From: Castellaniella ginsengisoli | GTDB taxonomy: Bacteria; Pseudomonadota; Gammaproteobacteria; Burkholderiales; Burkholderiaceae_B | Assembly (NCBI RefSeq): GCF_039523235.1 | Contig: NZ_BAAAEX010000003.1 | Length of the DNA: 64,000 nt | Reading direction: 5' to 3' (one strand) | Part shown: in pieces, positions 36,323-45,903 of the stretch | Position numbering within the stretch: position 1 is the first letter of the stretch | Layout of the letters: every line of letters starts with the position of its first letter | Position numbers and translations under genes: made by a program | Notes under the pieces: generated by a model | Databases searched by the model: none | Seen by the model: the letters and a program-made list of their open reading frames with translations, nothing else | What the model was told of the DNA's origin: nothing

Positions 36323-37800
36323 CCCCTCTTTCCATCCCCCCTGCTTCACACGCCCACCGGCCCGATCCGGGCCGGTGGCGCATCCTGGCCGTCCTGCTGA
36401 CCACGATCTTCATGTCTCTGATCGGGGTCAGCATCGTCAACGTCGCCCTGCCCTCCATCCATACCGCGCTCGACGCCACGCGCTCGGATCTGCAATGGGT
36501 GCTGTCCGGCTACGCCCTGACCTTCGGCGTCGTGCTGGTGGCGGCCGGCCGCGCCGGCGATCTGATGGGGCGCGGCGCCCTGTTCCTGATCGGCGTCGCC
36601 CTGTTTACGCTCGCCTCCGTCGCAGCGGGCCTGGCGCCGGATGCGGCATGGCTCAACGGCGCGCGCTTCGTGCAAGGCGTGGGATCCGGCCTGCTCAACC
36701 CGCAGGGACTGGGCATGATCCAGCAATATTTCCGGGGAGCGGAGCGCGGCCGCGCCTTCGGCTACCTCGGCACCGTCGTGGGATTTTCCGTGGCCATCGG
36801 CCCGGTTCTCGGCGGGCTGCTGATCGAGCTGGGCGGCCAGCAGATCGGCTGGCGGCTGACATTCCTGGTCAATGTCCCCATCGGGATCGCCGTCATCGTG
36901 CTTGGCCTCAAATGGTTTCCCCGGCCGTTGATCCGGCGGATCGGCGCGGTGGCACCCGCCGCTGGCGGGGCGGCGGCCCGTACGGACTGGCGCTCTCTGG
37001 ATCCGGTCGGCTCCCTGCTGCTGGGCCTGGCGGTCCTGTCCTTTCTCTATCCATTCGTCGAATCCCGCACCGCGCCCATGACCTGGCTGCTGCTGCCGCT
37101 GAGCCTGTGCCTGACGGCGGCCTGGATCGCTTGGGAACGCCGCACGACACGCCGGGGCGGCAGCCCCATGGTCGATCTGCGGATTTTTTCCACGGGCAGC
37201 TTCAGCAACGGCGTACTGATCATGGCGTTGTATTTCCTGGGAATGACCAGCATCTGGGTGCTGGTCGCCCTGTATGTCCAGGAGGGCCTGGGCATGTCGG
37301 CCCTGCTCTCCGGCCTGTTCGGCATCCCCGCCGCCCTGCTGTCCTCCTGGGCGGCCAACTGGGCGGGCCGCAGGGTGATTCCTCATGGCCGCAGGATTGT
37401 CGTCGCCGGATTGCTGCTGGCCCTGGCCGGGCTGATTTTGAGCGCCGGGGTGATCCTGCTGCAGGCTCTGGGCCTGGCAAGCGCATGGTGGCTGCTGCTG
37501 ACCCTTTCGTTCATCGGACTGGCCCAGGGCCTGGTGGTCAGCCCCAACCAGGCCCTGACGCTGATGGACGTACCGCTGGATTATGCGGGCAGTTCGGGAG
37601 CCATCATGCAGACGGGCCAGCGGATCGGCACCTCCGTGGGCATTGCCATGATCACGGCCGTCGTCTTCTGGACCTTGGGCATGGCCTCATGGCCAACGGC
37701 GACGATGGCCGGGTTCGGGGTCATCGCGGCGGTCATCCTGGTCGCGTTGCAGGTCGCGCTCAAGGATCAGCGAGCGCGTCGGGCCGGCCCCGAAGGGTGA
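36319..37800 (+). CDS. MFS drug-efflux transporter, DHA2 (EmrB/QacA) type
   Basis: A 493-residue transporter with about fourteen hydrophobic segments. SIVNVALPSIHTALDATRSD with WVLSGYALTFG is the DHA2 N-terminus, AGRAGDLMGRGALFLIGV is the loop between TM2 and TM3, and LGTVVGFSVAIGPVLGGLL is motif C of antiporters. The start is TTG 36319, overlapping the thioredoxin stop as TTGA; the next ATG would remove the first membrane segment. It should export hydrophobic compounds by proton antiport; no regulator or membrane-fusion partner is adjacent. Confidence 0.87.
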   Translation: MTPLSIPPASHAHRPDPGRWRILAVLLTTIFMSLIGVSIVNVALPSIHTALDATRSDLQWVLSGYALTFGVVLVAAGRAGDLMGRGALFLIGVALFTLASVAAGLAPDAAWLNGARFVQGVGSGLLNPQGLGMIQQYFRGAERGRAFGYLGTVVGFSVAIGPVLGGLLIELGGQQIGWRLTFLVNVPIGIAVIVLGLKWFPRPLIRRIGAVAPAAGGAAARTDWRSLDPVGSLLLGLAVLSFLYPFVESRTAPMTWLLLPLSLCLTAAWIAWERRTTRRGGSPMVDLRIFSTGSFSNGVLIMALYFLGMTSIWVLVALYVQEGLGMSALLSGLFGIPAALLSSWAANWAGRRVIPHGRRIVVAGLLLALAGLILSAGVILLQALGLASAWWLLLTLSFIGLAQGLVVSPNQALTLMDVPLDYAGSSGAIMQTGQRIGTSVGIAMITAVVFWTLGMASWPTATMAGFGVIAAVILVALQVALKDQRARRAGPEG

Positions 37801-37804
37801 GGGA

Positions 37805-38419
37805 TCAACCCGCCGGCCCCGGACCGTCGCCGGGCTCCAGGATGCGCCAGGCGCCCTGCCCCCGGGTCTGATCGGTATACAGCGCTTCCAGTGCGCCCGC
37901 TTCGGCGCGCGCCAGGACGAGATGCCAGCGCACGCCCTCGCCATCGAACGCCGCCTGTTCGATCCGCGCGCCCGCCGCCAGCAGGCGCGCCTGCACGCGG
38001 TCCATGTCCGCATAGGGGCAAGTGCACAGCACCCGGCACTCTTCGCGCAATTCCACCCGGTCCGCCAGGCGCAGGCACTCGGCGGCGGCACCGCCGTAGG
38101 CCCGCGCCAGCCCTCCCGTACCCAGCTTGATGCCGCCGAACCAGCGCACCACCAGCACGGCCACGCGGTCGTAGCCCTGGGCTTCGATCGCCTGCAGGAT
38201 CGGACGGCCCGCCGTCCCGCCGGGCTCGCCGTCGTCATGGAAACGATACTGCGCGCCAAAGCGCCAGGCCCAGCAATTGTGCGTCGCCTGGGGGTCGCGG
38301 TACGCATCCAGGAACACCTGCGCGGCCTCGGGCGAATCGATGGGCTCAGCCAGGGCCAGGAATCGGCTCTTGCGGACTTCGGCCTCGTGCCGGGCAACGG
38401 CGGTCAGCGTATGCGGCAT
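37805..38419 (-). CDS. YigZ/IMPACT family protein
   Basis: A 204-residue protein with the UPF0029 N-terminal domain signature: KSRFLALAEPIDSPEAAQ, ATHNCWAWRFG, FHDDGEPGGTAGRPIL and VRWFGGIKLGTGGLARAYGG. The C-terminal half is the DUF1949-like ferredoxin fold. Eukaryotic IMPACT relatives inhibit Gcn2; the bacterial role is unclear, though ribosome or RNA contact has been proposed for the fold. It is convergent with the MFS gene. Confidence 0.9.
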   Translation of the reverse strand: MPHTLTAVARHEAEVRKSRFLALAEPIDSPEAAQVFLDAYRDPQATHNCWAWRFGAQYRFHDDGEPGGTAGRPILQAIEAQGYDRVAVLVVRWFGGIKLGTGGLARAYGGAAAECLRLADRVELREECRVLCTCPYADMDRVQARLLAAGARIEQAAFDGEGVRWHLVLARAEAGALEALYTDQTRGQGAWRILEPGDGPGPAG

Positions 38420-38490
38420 GCGCGCTCCGGCTTGCGGACCGGCCCGTCGACCGCGCCACAGGCCGCTTGCGGCCGGCGCCCCGCCATGGG

Positions 38491-40092
38491 TCAGGCCTCG
38501 ATGCCCTGGGACGCCAGGTATTCTTCGTAGGTGCCCGGATAGTCGTTCAGGCGGCCATCGGGCAGGATCTCGATCACCCGCGTCGCCACGCCCGACACGA
38601 ACTGGCGATCATGCGAAACGAACACCAGCGTGCCCTGGTATTGTTCCAGCGCGTACTGCAGGGATTCGATGGACTCCATGTCCAGGTGATTGGTGGGCTC
38701 GTCCATCAGCATGACGTTGTGGCGCCCCAGCATCAGGCGGCCGAAGCTCATGCGGTTCTTTTCCCCGCCCGACAGCACGCGCACGGCCTTGCCGATCTCA
38801 TCCCCCGAAAACAGCAGCCGGCCCAGCACGGAACGGATCGATTGGTCTTCGTCGCCCGGCTGGCGGTAATCCGTCATCCAGTCTAACAGATCGCGGTCGG
38901 AATCGAACTGGTCGGAGACGTCTTGGGCCATGTAGCCGATATCGGCGTTTTCCGACCAGCGCACGGTGCCTTCATCGGGGGGCAGATTGCCCGCCAGCAG
39001 CCGCAGCAGGGTTGTCTTTCCCACGCCGTTGGCGCCGATGATGGCGACCTTCTGGCCCGCCTCGATCATGGTGGACAGCCCCTTGATGATGGGCCGGTCG
39101 TAGGATTTGGACAGATCCTCGATGTGCGCGGCCTGGCGGTGCAGCACCTTGTTGACCTCGAAGCGGATGTAGGGATTCTGCCGCGAGGAGGGCTTGACCT
39201 GGACGGTATCGGCCTTGATGCGATCGATCTGTTTCAGGCGGGACGTGGCCTGGCGCGACTTGGACTTGTTGGCCGCGAAGCGGCGCACGAAGTCCTGCAG
39301 TTCGCTGACGCGCTCCTTGGCGCGCGCATTGGCGGCCACCTGACGCTCGCGCGCCTGGGTGGAGGCCAGCATGTAGTCGTCGTAGTTGCCCGGATACACG
39401 CGCAATTCGCCGTAGTCCAGATCGGCCATGTGGGTGCAGACTTCGTTCAGGAAGTGGCGATCGTGGCTGATGATGATCATCGTGCTGTCGTAGCCGTTCA
39501 ATACGGTTTCCAGCCAGCGGATGGTATTGATGTCCAGGTTGTTGGTGGGCTCGTCGAGCAACAGCACGTCGGGATTGGAAAACAGCGCCTGCGCCAGCAG
39601 GACGCGCAGTTTCCAGCCGGGCGCGATCTCGCTCATCGGCGACTGATGCTGTTCGACGGGGATTTCCAGACCCAGCAGCAGTTCGCCGGCACGGGCTTCG
39701 GCCGTATAGCCGTCGTACTCGGCGAACTTGCCTTCCAGTTCGGCGGCGCGCATGTAGTCGTCTTCGGTCGCCTCCGGGTTGGCATAGATGGCGTCCCGGT
39801 CCGCCATGGCCTGCCACATCTCGGCATGGCCCATCAGCACCACATCCAGCACCCGCACATCCTCGAAGGCGAACTGATCCTGGCGCAGTTTGCCCAGCCG
39901 CAGGCCGGGTTCCAGCGCGACGTTGCCCGAGGTCGGCTCCAGGTCGCCGCCGATGATCTTCATCAGGGTGGACTTGCCCGAGCCGTTGGCGCCGATGAGG
40001 CCGTAACGGTTGCCATCGCCAAACTTGACGCTGACGTTCTCGAACAAGGGCTTGGCGCCGAACTGGATGGTGAGGTTGTTGGTGGATATCAC
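38491..40092 (-). CDS. ABC-F family ATPase, YbiT-like
   Basis: A 533-residue soluble protein with two ABC cassettes and no membrane segments. Cassette 1 has GANGSGKS (34-41), a variant signature SEIAPGWKLRVLLAQAL and Walker B LLLDEPTNNLD; cassette 2 has GANGVGKT, VLSGGEKNRMSFGRLML and LMDEPTNHLD. The linker of about 80 charged residues (KERVSELQDFVRRFAANKSK) is the P-site tRNA-interaction motif of ABC-F proteins, which act on ribosomes. The wording resembles YbiT more than EttA or Uup. Confidence 0.9.
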   Translation of the reverse strand: MISTNNLTIQFGAKPLFENVSVKFGDGNRYGLIGANGSGKSTLMKIIGGDLEPTSGNVALEPGLRLGKLRQDQFAFEDVRVLDVVLMGHAEMWQAMADRDAIYANPEATEDDYMRAAELEGKFAEYDGYTAEARAGELLLGLEIPVEQHQSPMSEIAPGWKLRVLLAQALFSNPDVLLLDEPTNNLDINTIRWLETVLNGYDSTMIIISHDRHFLNEVCTHMADLDYGELRVYPGNYDDYMLASTQARERQVAANARAKERVSELQDFVRRFAANKSKSRQATSRLKQIDRIKADTVQVKPSSRQNPYIRFEVNKVLHRQAAHIEDLSKSYDRPIIKGLSTMIEAGQKVAIIGANGVGKTTLLRLLAGNLPPDEGTVRWSENADIGYMAQDVSDQFDSDRDLLDWMTDYRQPGDEDQSIRSVLGRLLFSGDEIGKAVRVLSGGEKNRMSFGRLMLGRHNVMLMDEPTNHLDMESIESLQYALEQYQGTLVFVSHDRQFVSGVATRVIEILPDGRLNDYPGTYEEYLASQGIEA

Positions 40093-40146
40093 GGTGGCGG
40101 AGGAAAAAAAATGAAGTCAAAACAACCTGCTAGTTTAGCAGGCAGG

Positions 40147-41157
40147 TCAATGCCCATGCTCCCGCAGCACCAGGTGCGCCATGCCGTCCTCCGTGGCGAT
40201 GCCCACGCGCGCGCCCACCGGCAAGGTGGCCTTGACCTTCACGTGGCCATAGGGCAGGCCCGTCACGACCGGCACGCGCACCGTCTTGCGCAGCCAGCGC
40301 ACCACGGCCTCCAGATCGTAGCCATTGTCGTGCGGCGCCAGGCGATAGTCGGTGAACTGGCCCAGTACGATGGCGTGCTGTTTTTCCAGCACGCCGGCAT
40401 GCCATAGCTGGGTCAGCATGCGCTCGATCCGAAACGGATGTTCGGACACGTCTTCAAGGAACAGGATGCCGCCCTTCACGTCGGGCAGATAGGGCGTGCC
40501 CGCCAGCGAGGCCACCATGGCCAGATTGCCGCCCCACAGGATGCCGCGCGCGTCCACGGGGTCGGCGCCGGGGGATTCGAAGCTCAGGATTTCCAGTTCG
40601 CCCGACAAGGTCTCCTGGAACAGGGCCTGGGTCAGATCATCCACCTTCTTGCCGCCGAAATCAAAAATCGCCGTGGGACCGGCCAGGCTGACCGCGCCGG
40701 TGCGCGCCAGCAGCGCCAGATTGAAGGCGGTGAAATCGCTCTGGCCGATGAAGGTCTTGCCGCTGTCGGCCACGGCTTGCCAGTCGATGTGCGGCAGCAG
40801 GCGGCTCAAGCCGTAGCCGCCCCGGGTCGCCATGACGACCGGATGCTTTTGCTTGAGCGCGCGCCGGATGGCGGCCAGGCGCTGTTTGTCGGTACCGGCG
40901 AAGCGCTCGTGCACGGCCAGGGCCGTGCGGTCCGCCGCCACGCGAAAGCCCATGGCGCGCAGCCGCTCGACGGCCAGGTCCAGCGCGGCGGGATCGGCCA
41001 CGGCCCCCGAGGGCGAGATCAGGTAGATCCCCGAAGGTTGTTCGTGCACGCCATGCACGTTGCAATCGGGATCGGCGCAGACCAGATGCGTATGCTCGCC
41101 GCCGGACCGCGAGGCGGGCTGGTCGGGCAAGGCGGAGGCGGGTTTCTGCTTGGACAT
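40147..41157 (-). CDS. ldcA: LD-carboxypeptidase (peptidase S66)
   Basis: Read from ATG 41157 this is a 336-residue murein tetrapeptide LD-carboxypeptidase, used in cell-wall recycling. Family segments are MATRGGYGLSRLLPHIDW, FIGQSDFTAFNLALL with the likely nucleophile Ser, GILFLEDVSEHPFRIERML and GLPYGHVKVKATLPVG with the catalytic His. No signal peptide is seen. An N-terminal Cys/His cluster (HTHLVCADPDCNVHGVH) precedes the fold and is unusual. The frame continues upstream without a stop into tadA, so the protein may instead be made as a fusion. The only upstream pairing for ATG 41157 is a weak AGGA. Confidence 0.88.
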   Translation of the reverse strand: MSKQKPASALPDQPASRSGGEHTHLVCADPDCNVHGVHEQPSGIYLISPSGAVADPAALDLAVERLRAMGFRVAADRTALAVHERFAGTDKQRLAAIRRALKQKHPVVMATRGGYGLSRLLPHIDWQAVADSGKTFIGQSDFTAFNLALLARTGAVSLAGPTAIFDFGGKKVDDLTQALFQETLSGELEILSFESPGADPVDARGILWGGNLAMVASLAGTPYLPDVKGGILFLEDVSEHPFRIERMLTQLWHAGVLEKQHAIVLGQFTDYRLAPHDNGYDLEAVVRWLRKTVRVPVVTGLPYGHVKVKATLPVGARVGIATEDGMAHLVLREHGH

Positions 41158-41718
41158 GGAAGGATCATCCTGAAAAATGGAAGGGAGGGCCGCTGGGCCA
41201 CCGGAAGGGGATGCGCCCGGCGTTCGGCCCCGCGCGGCGCGGGCGGCGCGGGCGGCGTCGCGTCGCGCCCGGAAAAATTCACGCAACAGATCGCCGCAGG
41301 CCTGCGCCTGAAGCCCGCCGCGCACATGGGTGTGATGATTCAGGCGCGGCTGGACGGAGAGATCGACCACGCCGCCGCAGGCGCCGGTTTTGGGATCGGA
41401 CGCGCCGTACACGATTTCCGACAACCGCGCGTGAAACATGGCGCCCAGGCACATGGCGCAGGGTTCCAGCGTCACGAACAGGCGGACGCCGGTCAGGCGG
41501 TAATTGTCCAGCAGCCGGGCGGCGGCGCGCAGCGCCACGACTTCGGCATGCGCGGTGGGGTCGCGATCCAGGATCGTGCGGTTGTGGCCGGTCGCCAGCA
41601 GGCGTCCTGCCGCATCCAGCACCACGGCGCCCACGGGCACCTCGCCCAGGGCCGCCGCCTGGCGGGCCAGATCGAGCGCCAGCGCCATCGCCCCGTCGTC
41701 GTCCAGAAACTCAGCCAC
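41158..41718 (-). CDS. tadA: tRNA-specific adenosine deaminase TadA, frame open into ldcA
   Basis: From GTG 41718 the frame encodes TadA: DPTAHAEVVALRAAARLL with the zinc His and catalytic Glu, and VTLEPCAMCLGAMFHARL with the two zinc cysteines. It makes inosine at the tRNA-Arg wobble position. After the deaminase fold ends (about residue 155) a 30-residue Ala/Arg/Pro-rich stretch runs on, and no stop occurs before the ldcA ATG or up to the ldcA stop at 40147. The whole frame is 523 codons. The start overlaps the stop of the HAD gene by eight bases. Confidence 0.88.
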
Positions 41719-42559
41719 GATACATCCGCGCACGCAGGACGATCTTCGAGGCCAGGCTTTCGACGGCGGCCTCCAGCATTTGATACAGCTCGGCGTCCTC
41801 ATCGAAACGGGCATGGTTCAGGTTGGACACCCGGCCGTCCTCGATGAACCCCCAGGCGCGGCTGCGTTTCTCTTTGTGGCGCGGATCCCAGACGCCGAAC
41901 GCGACGCCGCCCGAGCGGCGAATCAGGGAAAAGCAGGGGATGTCGGTGTAGCCGTCGCCGACGAAGATCATCTGTTCGAACGGCACGCGCAGCTTGTCGG
42001 GATCGACCTTGCGGTTGACCTCGAAGGGTTTGTTGCGCGACTCGGCGCCGATGATGCCCTTCTGGATGTGGAACAGATAGCGGGTCTTGTCGGTGAAGCT
42101 GACCACACGGCGCGGGAAGTCGATGGCGCCGTCATCGCCGTAATGGAATTCGGAGGCCCAGATGTCGGAGAACCAGCCTGCGATGGGCGTGTCGCGCAGC
42201 ACGTCGCCGATGCCGCTGGAAATCAGGTAGAACTCGAGCTGCACGGTGGGATGGGCTTGATGCAGCCGCGTGCGCAAGCGCTCGAACAGCGTCGTCACGC
42301 CCTCGTGCAGCGGCAGCCGGCGCCCCCAGTCGCGCAGGCGGTCCCGGGTGATGGGGCCGTGGCGGCCCGAACGGGACAAGGCCAGCATCCGGTACAGATA
42401 GGCCGGGACGGGGTCCCAGTCCTCGCCATTGAGCAGCGGATCGACTTCGCCGTGCCAGAAGGCCGGGACATCCACGCCGATATCCTGGAGAAAGCCCGAC
42501 GTGCTGTCCGGCGCCAGGGTATCGTCGAAATCGAAGACCAGTGCAATCACGTCCGCCAT
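41711..42559 (-). CDS. HAD family hydrolase
   Basis: A 282-residue phosphatase-like protein. Motif I is LVFDFDDTLAPDS (nucleophile Asp9 or so), motif II is YLISSGIGD, and the motif IV acidic pair is in MIFVGDGYTDIPCFSLI. A sizeable cap lies between motifs I and II. The substrate is unknown. It sits between nnr and tadA with overlaps or short gaps, suggesting one transcript. Confidence 0.83.
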   Translation of the reverse strand: MADVIALVFDFDDTLAPDSTSGFLQDIGVDVPAFWHGEVDPLLNGEDWDPVPAYLYRMLALSRSGRHGPITRDRLRDWGRRLPLHEGVTTLFERLRTRLHQAHPTVQLEFYLISSGIGDVLRDTPIAGWFSDIWASEFHYGDDGAIDFPRRVVSFTDKTRYLFHIQKGIIGAESRNKPFEVNRKVDPDKLRVPFEQMIFVGDGYTDIPCFSLIRRSGGVAFGVWDPRHKEKRSRAWGFIEDGRVSNLNHARFDEDAELYQMLEAAVESLASKIVLRARMYRG

Positions 42560-42568
42560 CGGTATTCT

Positions 42569-44137
42569 CTATGTTCCGGTCAGCCCGGCCAAGGCGGCCA
42601 GCGCGCCGGGCAAAGCGCCCGGCAGATCCTCGGCCAGCAGCCCCGGCCCCAGCCGCCCGGCCGCCAGGCCGTGCAGCCAGACGGCGGCGCAAGCGGCTTC
42701 GAAGGGCGGCATCCCGGCGGCCAGCAGGCCGGCGATGCCGCCCGCCAGGACGTCCCCCGACCCGGCGGTCGCCAGGGTCGCCGGCGCGTTGTCGTTGATG
42801 ACGCAGCGGCCATCGGGCGCCGCAATCACGGTATCGGCGCCCTTGAGCACCACGACCGCGCCGCCGCGCCGGGCCGCCGCGCACGCCCGGTGCCGTTTAT
42901 CGCCGGCGGTCCCCGCCGCGTCTGGACCGGGGTTGAAGAGGCGCGCAAACTCGCCCTCGTGCGGGGTCAGCACGCAGCGCCCGTGCAGGGCATCGAGCAA
43001 AGCGGCGGGCCGGTCGGCAAAGACGCTGAGCGCATCGGCGTCCAGCACACAGGCCCGGCCCGCCGCCAGCAGGGCCAGGACCTGGCCGCGCCCCCCGGGC
43101 GCGCGGCCCAGCCCGGGCCCGATCAGCAGCGCATTGCGGCGCGGATCCGCCAGGGTCTGGTCCAGCGCGCCGTCGGGCGGCAGCGCCTCGACCATGACCG
43201 AGGTCAGCGCACCGGCCTGGATCGCCCAGGCGGCCGGCGGCGTTGCCAGCGTCACCAGCCCGGCGCCGATACGCGCGGCCGCCAGGCAGGCCAGGCGGCT
43301 GGCGCCCAGCATGCGGTCGCCGCCCACGACCAATGCATGGCCCCGGCGATATTTGTGGCCGTCGGCGCGCGGCCAGGGAAACACATCCGACCAGAGGTCG
43401 GGATGGTTGGCATGGACCTCGGGAACCAGGCGCTCCAGCGCGGCGGCGGGCATGCCGATGTCGGCGCAGACCAGCGCACCGCACAGCGCGCGGCCCGGCA
43501 GCAGCAGGTGACCAGGCTTGCGGCGGCAGAAAGTGACCGTCAGGTCGGCCTGCACGGCCGCTCCGGGGCAGCGGCCGTCGGCGCCGTCCAGGCCCGTCGG
43601 CACGTCGATGGCGCACACCGGCGCCCCGGCCTCATTGACGGCATGGATCAGCGCCCGCAGGGTTTCGTCCGGCGCCCGGCTCAGCCCCGCGCCCAGCAGG
43701 GCATCGACGATCAGGCCGGCTCCGGCCAGGCAGCCGGAGCCCGCCGGCTCGACCGGCCCGCTCCAGGCATCGGCCGCACGGGCCGCGTCTGCGCGCAAGG
43801 CGTCGCGCCCGCCCCACAAGGCCACCCGCACCGGCCAGCCGGCGTCGCGCAGCAGGCGCGCGACGACGAAGCCGTCGCCGCCGTTGTTGCCCGGGCCGCA
43901 CAGCACCACGACGGGCGTCGGCGTCCAGCGTGCGCGGATCTCACGGGCCACGGCGGCGCCGGCGGCCGCCATGAGCCGCGCGCCAGACACGCCCGCCGCC
44001 GGCGCGGCCCGGTCTGCGGCGGCCATCTGCGCCGGACTCAGCAACGCATGCGGCGACAGGCGGGCCGGCGCGCCGGCTCGCGGGGGGGTATCCCCCGCGC
44101 GGCCGGACGGTTCGGGAACGGAAGGCCGGGCGGACAC
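42569..44137 (-). CDS. Bifunctional NAD(P)H-hydrate epimerase/dehydratase
   Basis: A 522-residue NAD(P)HX repair enzyme (Nnr, YjeF). The N-terminal epimerase half has VVLCGPGNNGGDGFVVARLL and CAIDVPTGLDGADG. The C-terminal ADP-dependent dehydratase half has KYRRGHALVVGGD, CVLTPHEGEFARLF and ATLATAGSGDVLAGGIAGLL. GTG 44137 is chosen because TGAGG lies six bases before it and it starts eight bases after the acyl-CoA synthetase stop; longer frames would overlap that gene. Confidence 0.92.
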   Translation of the reverse strand: MSARPSVPEPSGRAGDTPPRAGAPARLSPHALLSPAQMAAADRAAPAAGVSGARLMAAAGAAVAREIRARWTPTPVVVLCGPGNNGGDGFVVARLLRDAGWPVRVALWGGRDALRADAARAADAWSGPVEPAGSGCLAGAGLIVDALLGAGLSRAPDETLRALIHAVNEAGAPVCAIDVPTGLDGADGRCPGAAVQADLTVTFCRRKPGHLLLPGRALCGALVCADIGMPAAALERLVPEVHANHPDLWSDVFPWPRADGHKYRRGHALVVGGDRMLGASRLACLAAARIGAGLVTLATPPAAWAIQAGALTSVMVEALPPDGALDQTLADPRRNALLIGPGLGRAPGGRGQVLALLAAGRACVLDADALSVFADRPAALLDALHGRCVLTPHEGEFARLFNPGPDAAGTAGDKRHRACAAARRGGAVVVLKGADTVIAAPDGRCVINDNAPATLATAGSGDVLAGGIAGLLAAGMPPFEAACAAVWLHGLAAGRLGPGLLAEDLPGALPGALAALAGLTGT

Positions 44138-44145
44138 GGCCAGCC

Positions 44146-45792
44146 TCAGTCGGACTGCGCTGCGCGCTGACGCAGCTCGAACTTCTGGATCTTGCCGGTG
44201 GAGGTCTTGGGCAATTCCCCGAACACGATGTGGCGCGGCACCTTGTAGCCCGCCAGATGGGCTTTGCAATGGGCGATGAGGTCTTCCGCCCCGACCTGGG
44301 CGTCGGGCTTGAGCTCGACAAAGGCGCACGGGGTCTCGCCCCAGCGTTCGTCGGGCCGCGCAACCACGGCGGCCGCCAGCACGGCCGGATGGCGGTAGAG
44401 CACGTCCTCGACTTCGATGGAAGAGATGTTTTCACCGCCCGAAATGATGATGTCCTTGCTGCGGTCCTTGATCTTGATGTAGCCGTCCGGATGGACGACC
44501 GCCAGATCGCCGCTGTGGAACCAGCCGCCCGCGAAAGCCGCCTGCGTCGCCTGCGGGTTCTTCAGGTAGCCCTTCATGCAGATATTGCCCTGGAACATGA
44601 TCTCGCCCATGGTCTCGCCGTCGGCCGGCACCGGCCGCAGGGTTTCCGGATCCAGCACCGCCGCAGCTTTCTGCAGGTGGTAGCGCACGCCCTGCCGGGC
44701 GTTGAGTTCGGCCCGCTTGCCGATGTCCAGGGCGTCCCAGGCGGCGTCCTTGACGCATACCGTGGCCGGCCCGTAGACCTCGGTCAGGCCATAGACGTGC
44801 GTCAGGTCGATGCCCAGGGCCTCCATGCCCTCGATCATCGAGGCCGGCGGCGCGGCGCCCGCCACCATGGCGCGGATACCCGCCGGGATGGTGTCGCGCA
44901 GGGCCGGCGGCGCATTGACCAGCATGCTCTGGACGATGGGCGCGCCGCAATAATGGGTGACGCCGTGCTCGCGCATCAGCGCGATCATGGTGGCCGCATC
45001 CACTCGCCGCAGGCAGACGTTGAGCCCGGCGCGCGCCGCCACGGTCCAGGGAAAGCACCAGCCGTTGCAATGGAACATGGGCAGCGTCCACAGATAGACC
45101 GCATGCCTGGGCATGTCCCATTCAAGAATGTTCGACACGGCGTTGAGGGCGGCCCCCCGGTGGTGATAGACCACCCCCTTGGGGTTGCCGGTGGTGCCGC
45201 TGGTGTAGTTCAGGGAAATCGCCTCCCATTCGGTTTCCGGCATCCGCCAGGCGAAGCCGGGATCGCCCCCGGCCAGCAGCGCTTCGTAGTCCAGCGTCCC
45301 GATGGCGTCGCCCGGGCCGTCGTACAAGGGATCGTCCACATCCACCACCAGGATGGGCTCGGCGCGCGTGCGCAGCGCCAGCGCCTGGCTCACGATGCGG
45401 GAGAATTCCCGGTCGACGAAAAGAGCGCGCGCCTCGCCGTGATCGAGCATGAAGGCGATGGTGGCGGGGTCCAGCCGCGTGTTCAAGGTGTTGAGGACGG
45501 CCCCACTCATGGGAATGCCGAAATGCGCCTCGACCATGGCGGGCACGTTCGGCAGCATCACGGCCACCGTATCCCCCCTGCCGATGCCATGCGCGGCCAG
45601 CGCGCCCGCCAGGCGGCGGCAGCGCCGGTACAGTTCGGCCCAGGACCGGCGAATGGCGCCGGCGCCGCTGCCGTGCACGACCGCCGGCCGGTCGGGGTGG
45701 ACTTCGGCAGCCCGTTCCAGGTACAGCAAAGGCGTCAGAGGGGCGAAGTTGGCCGGAGTCTGAGGCAAATCCTGCTCGTATATCGAGGTCAT
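44146..45792 (-). CDS. Acyl-CoA synthetase (AMP-forming)
   Basis: A 548-residue ANL-superfamily ligase from ATG 45792, which has GGAG seven bases upstream; ATG 45804 would add four residues. The P-loop YTSGTTGNPKG is at 196-206, VYGLTEVYGP is the A5-like motif, GWFHSGDLAVVHPDGYIKIKD is A7-A8 and KTSTGKIQKFELR carries the catalytic Lys. It resembles the medium-chain/DMSP-type acyl-CoA synthetases; the acid used is uncertain. The neighbour downstream is nnr. Confidence 0.87.
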   Translation of the reverse strand: MTSIYEQDLPQTPANFAPLTPLLYLERAAEVHPDRPAVVHGSGAGAIRRSWAELYRRCRRLAGALAAHGIGRGDTVAVMLPNVPAMVEAHFGIPMSGAVLNTLNTRLDPATIAFMLDHGEARALFVDREFSRIVSQALALRTRAEPILVVDVDDPLYDGPGDAIGTLDYEALLAGGDPGFAWRMPETEWEAISLNYTSGTTGNPKGVVYHHRGAALNAVSNILEWDMPRHAVYLWTLPMFHCNGWCFPWTVAARAGLNVCLRRVDAATMIALMREHGVTHYCGAPIVQSMLVNAPPALRDTIPAGIRAMVAGAAPPASMIEGMEALGIDLTHVYGLTEVYGPATVCVKDAAWDALDIGKRAELNARQGVRYHLQKAAAVLDPETLRPVPADGETMGEIMFQGNICMKGYLKNPQATQAAFAGGWFHSGDLAVVHPDGYIKIKDRSKDIIISGGENISSIEVEDVLYRHPAVLAAAVVARPDERWGETPCAFVELKPDAQVGAEDLIAHCKAHLAGYKVPRHIVFGELPKTSTGKIQKFELRQRAAQSD

Positions 45793-45903
45793 GCGGGTCT
45801 CCATCCTGCGGATCGAAGGGCTTCCGGCGCGGCCGCAGCGGCCGCCTCCTTAGCGCCCATTTTAGCGGGGCTGCGCGCAAGCAGGCCCGTCTTCACGTCT
45901 GGA

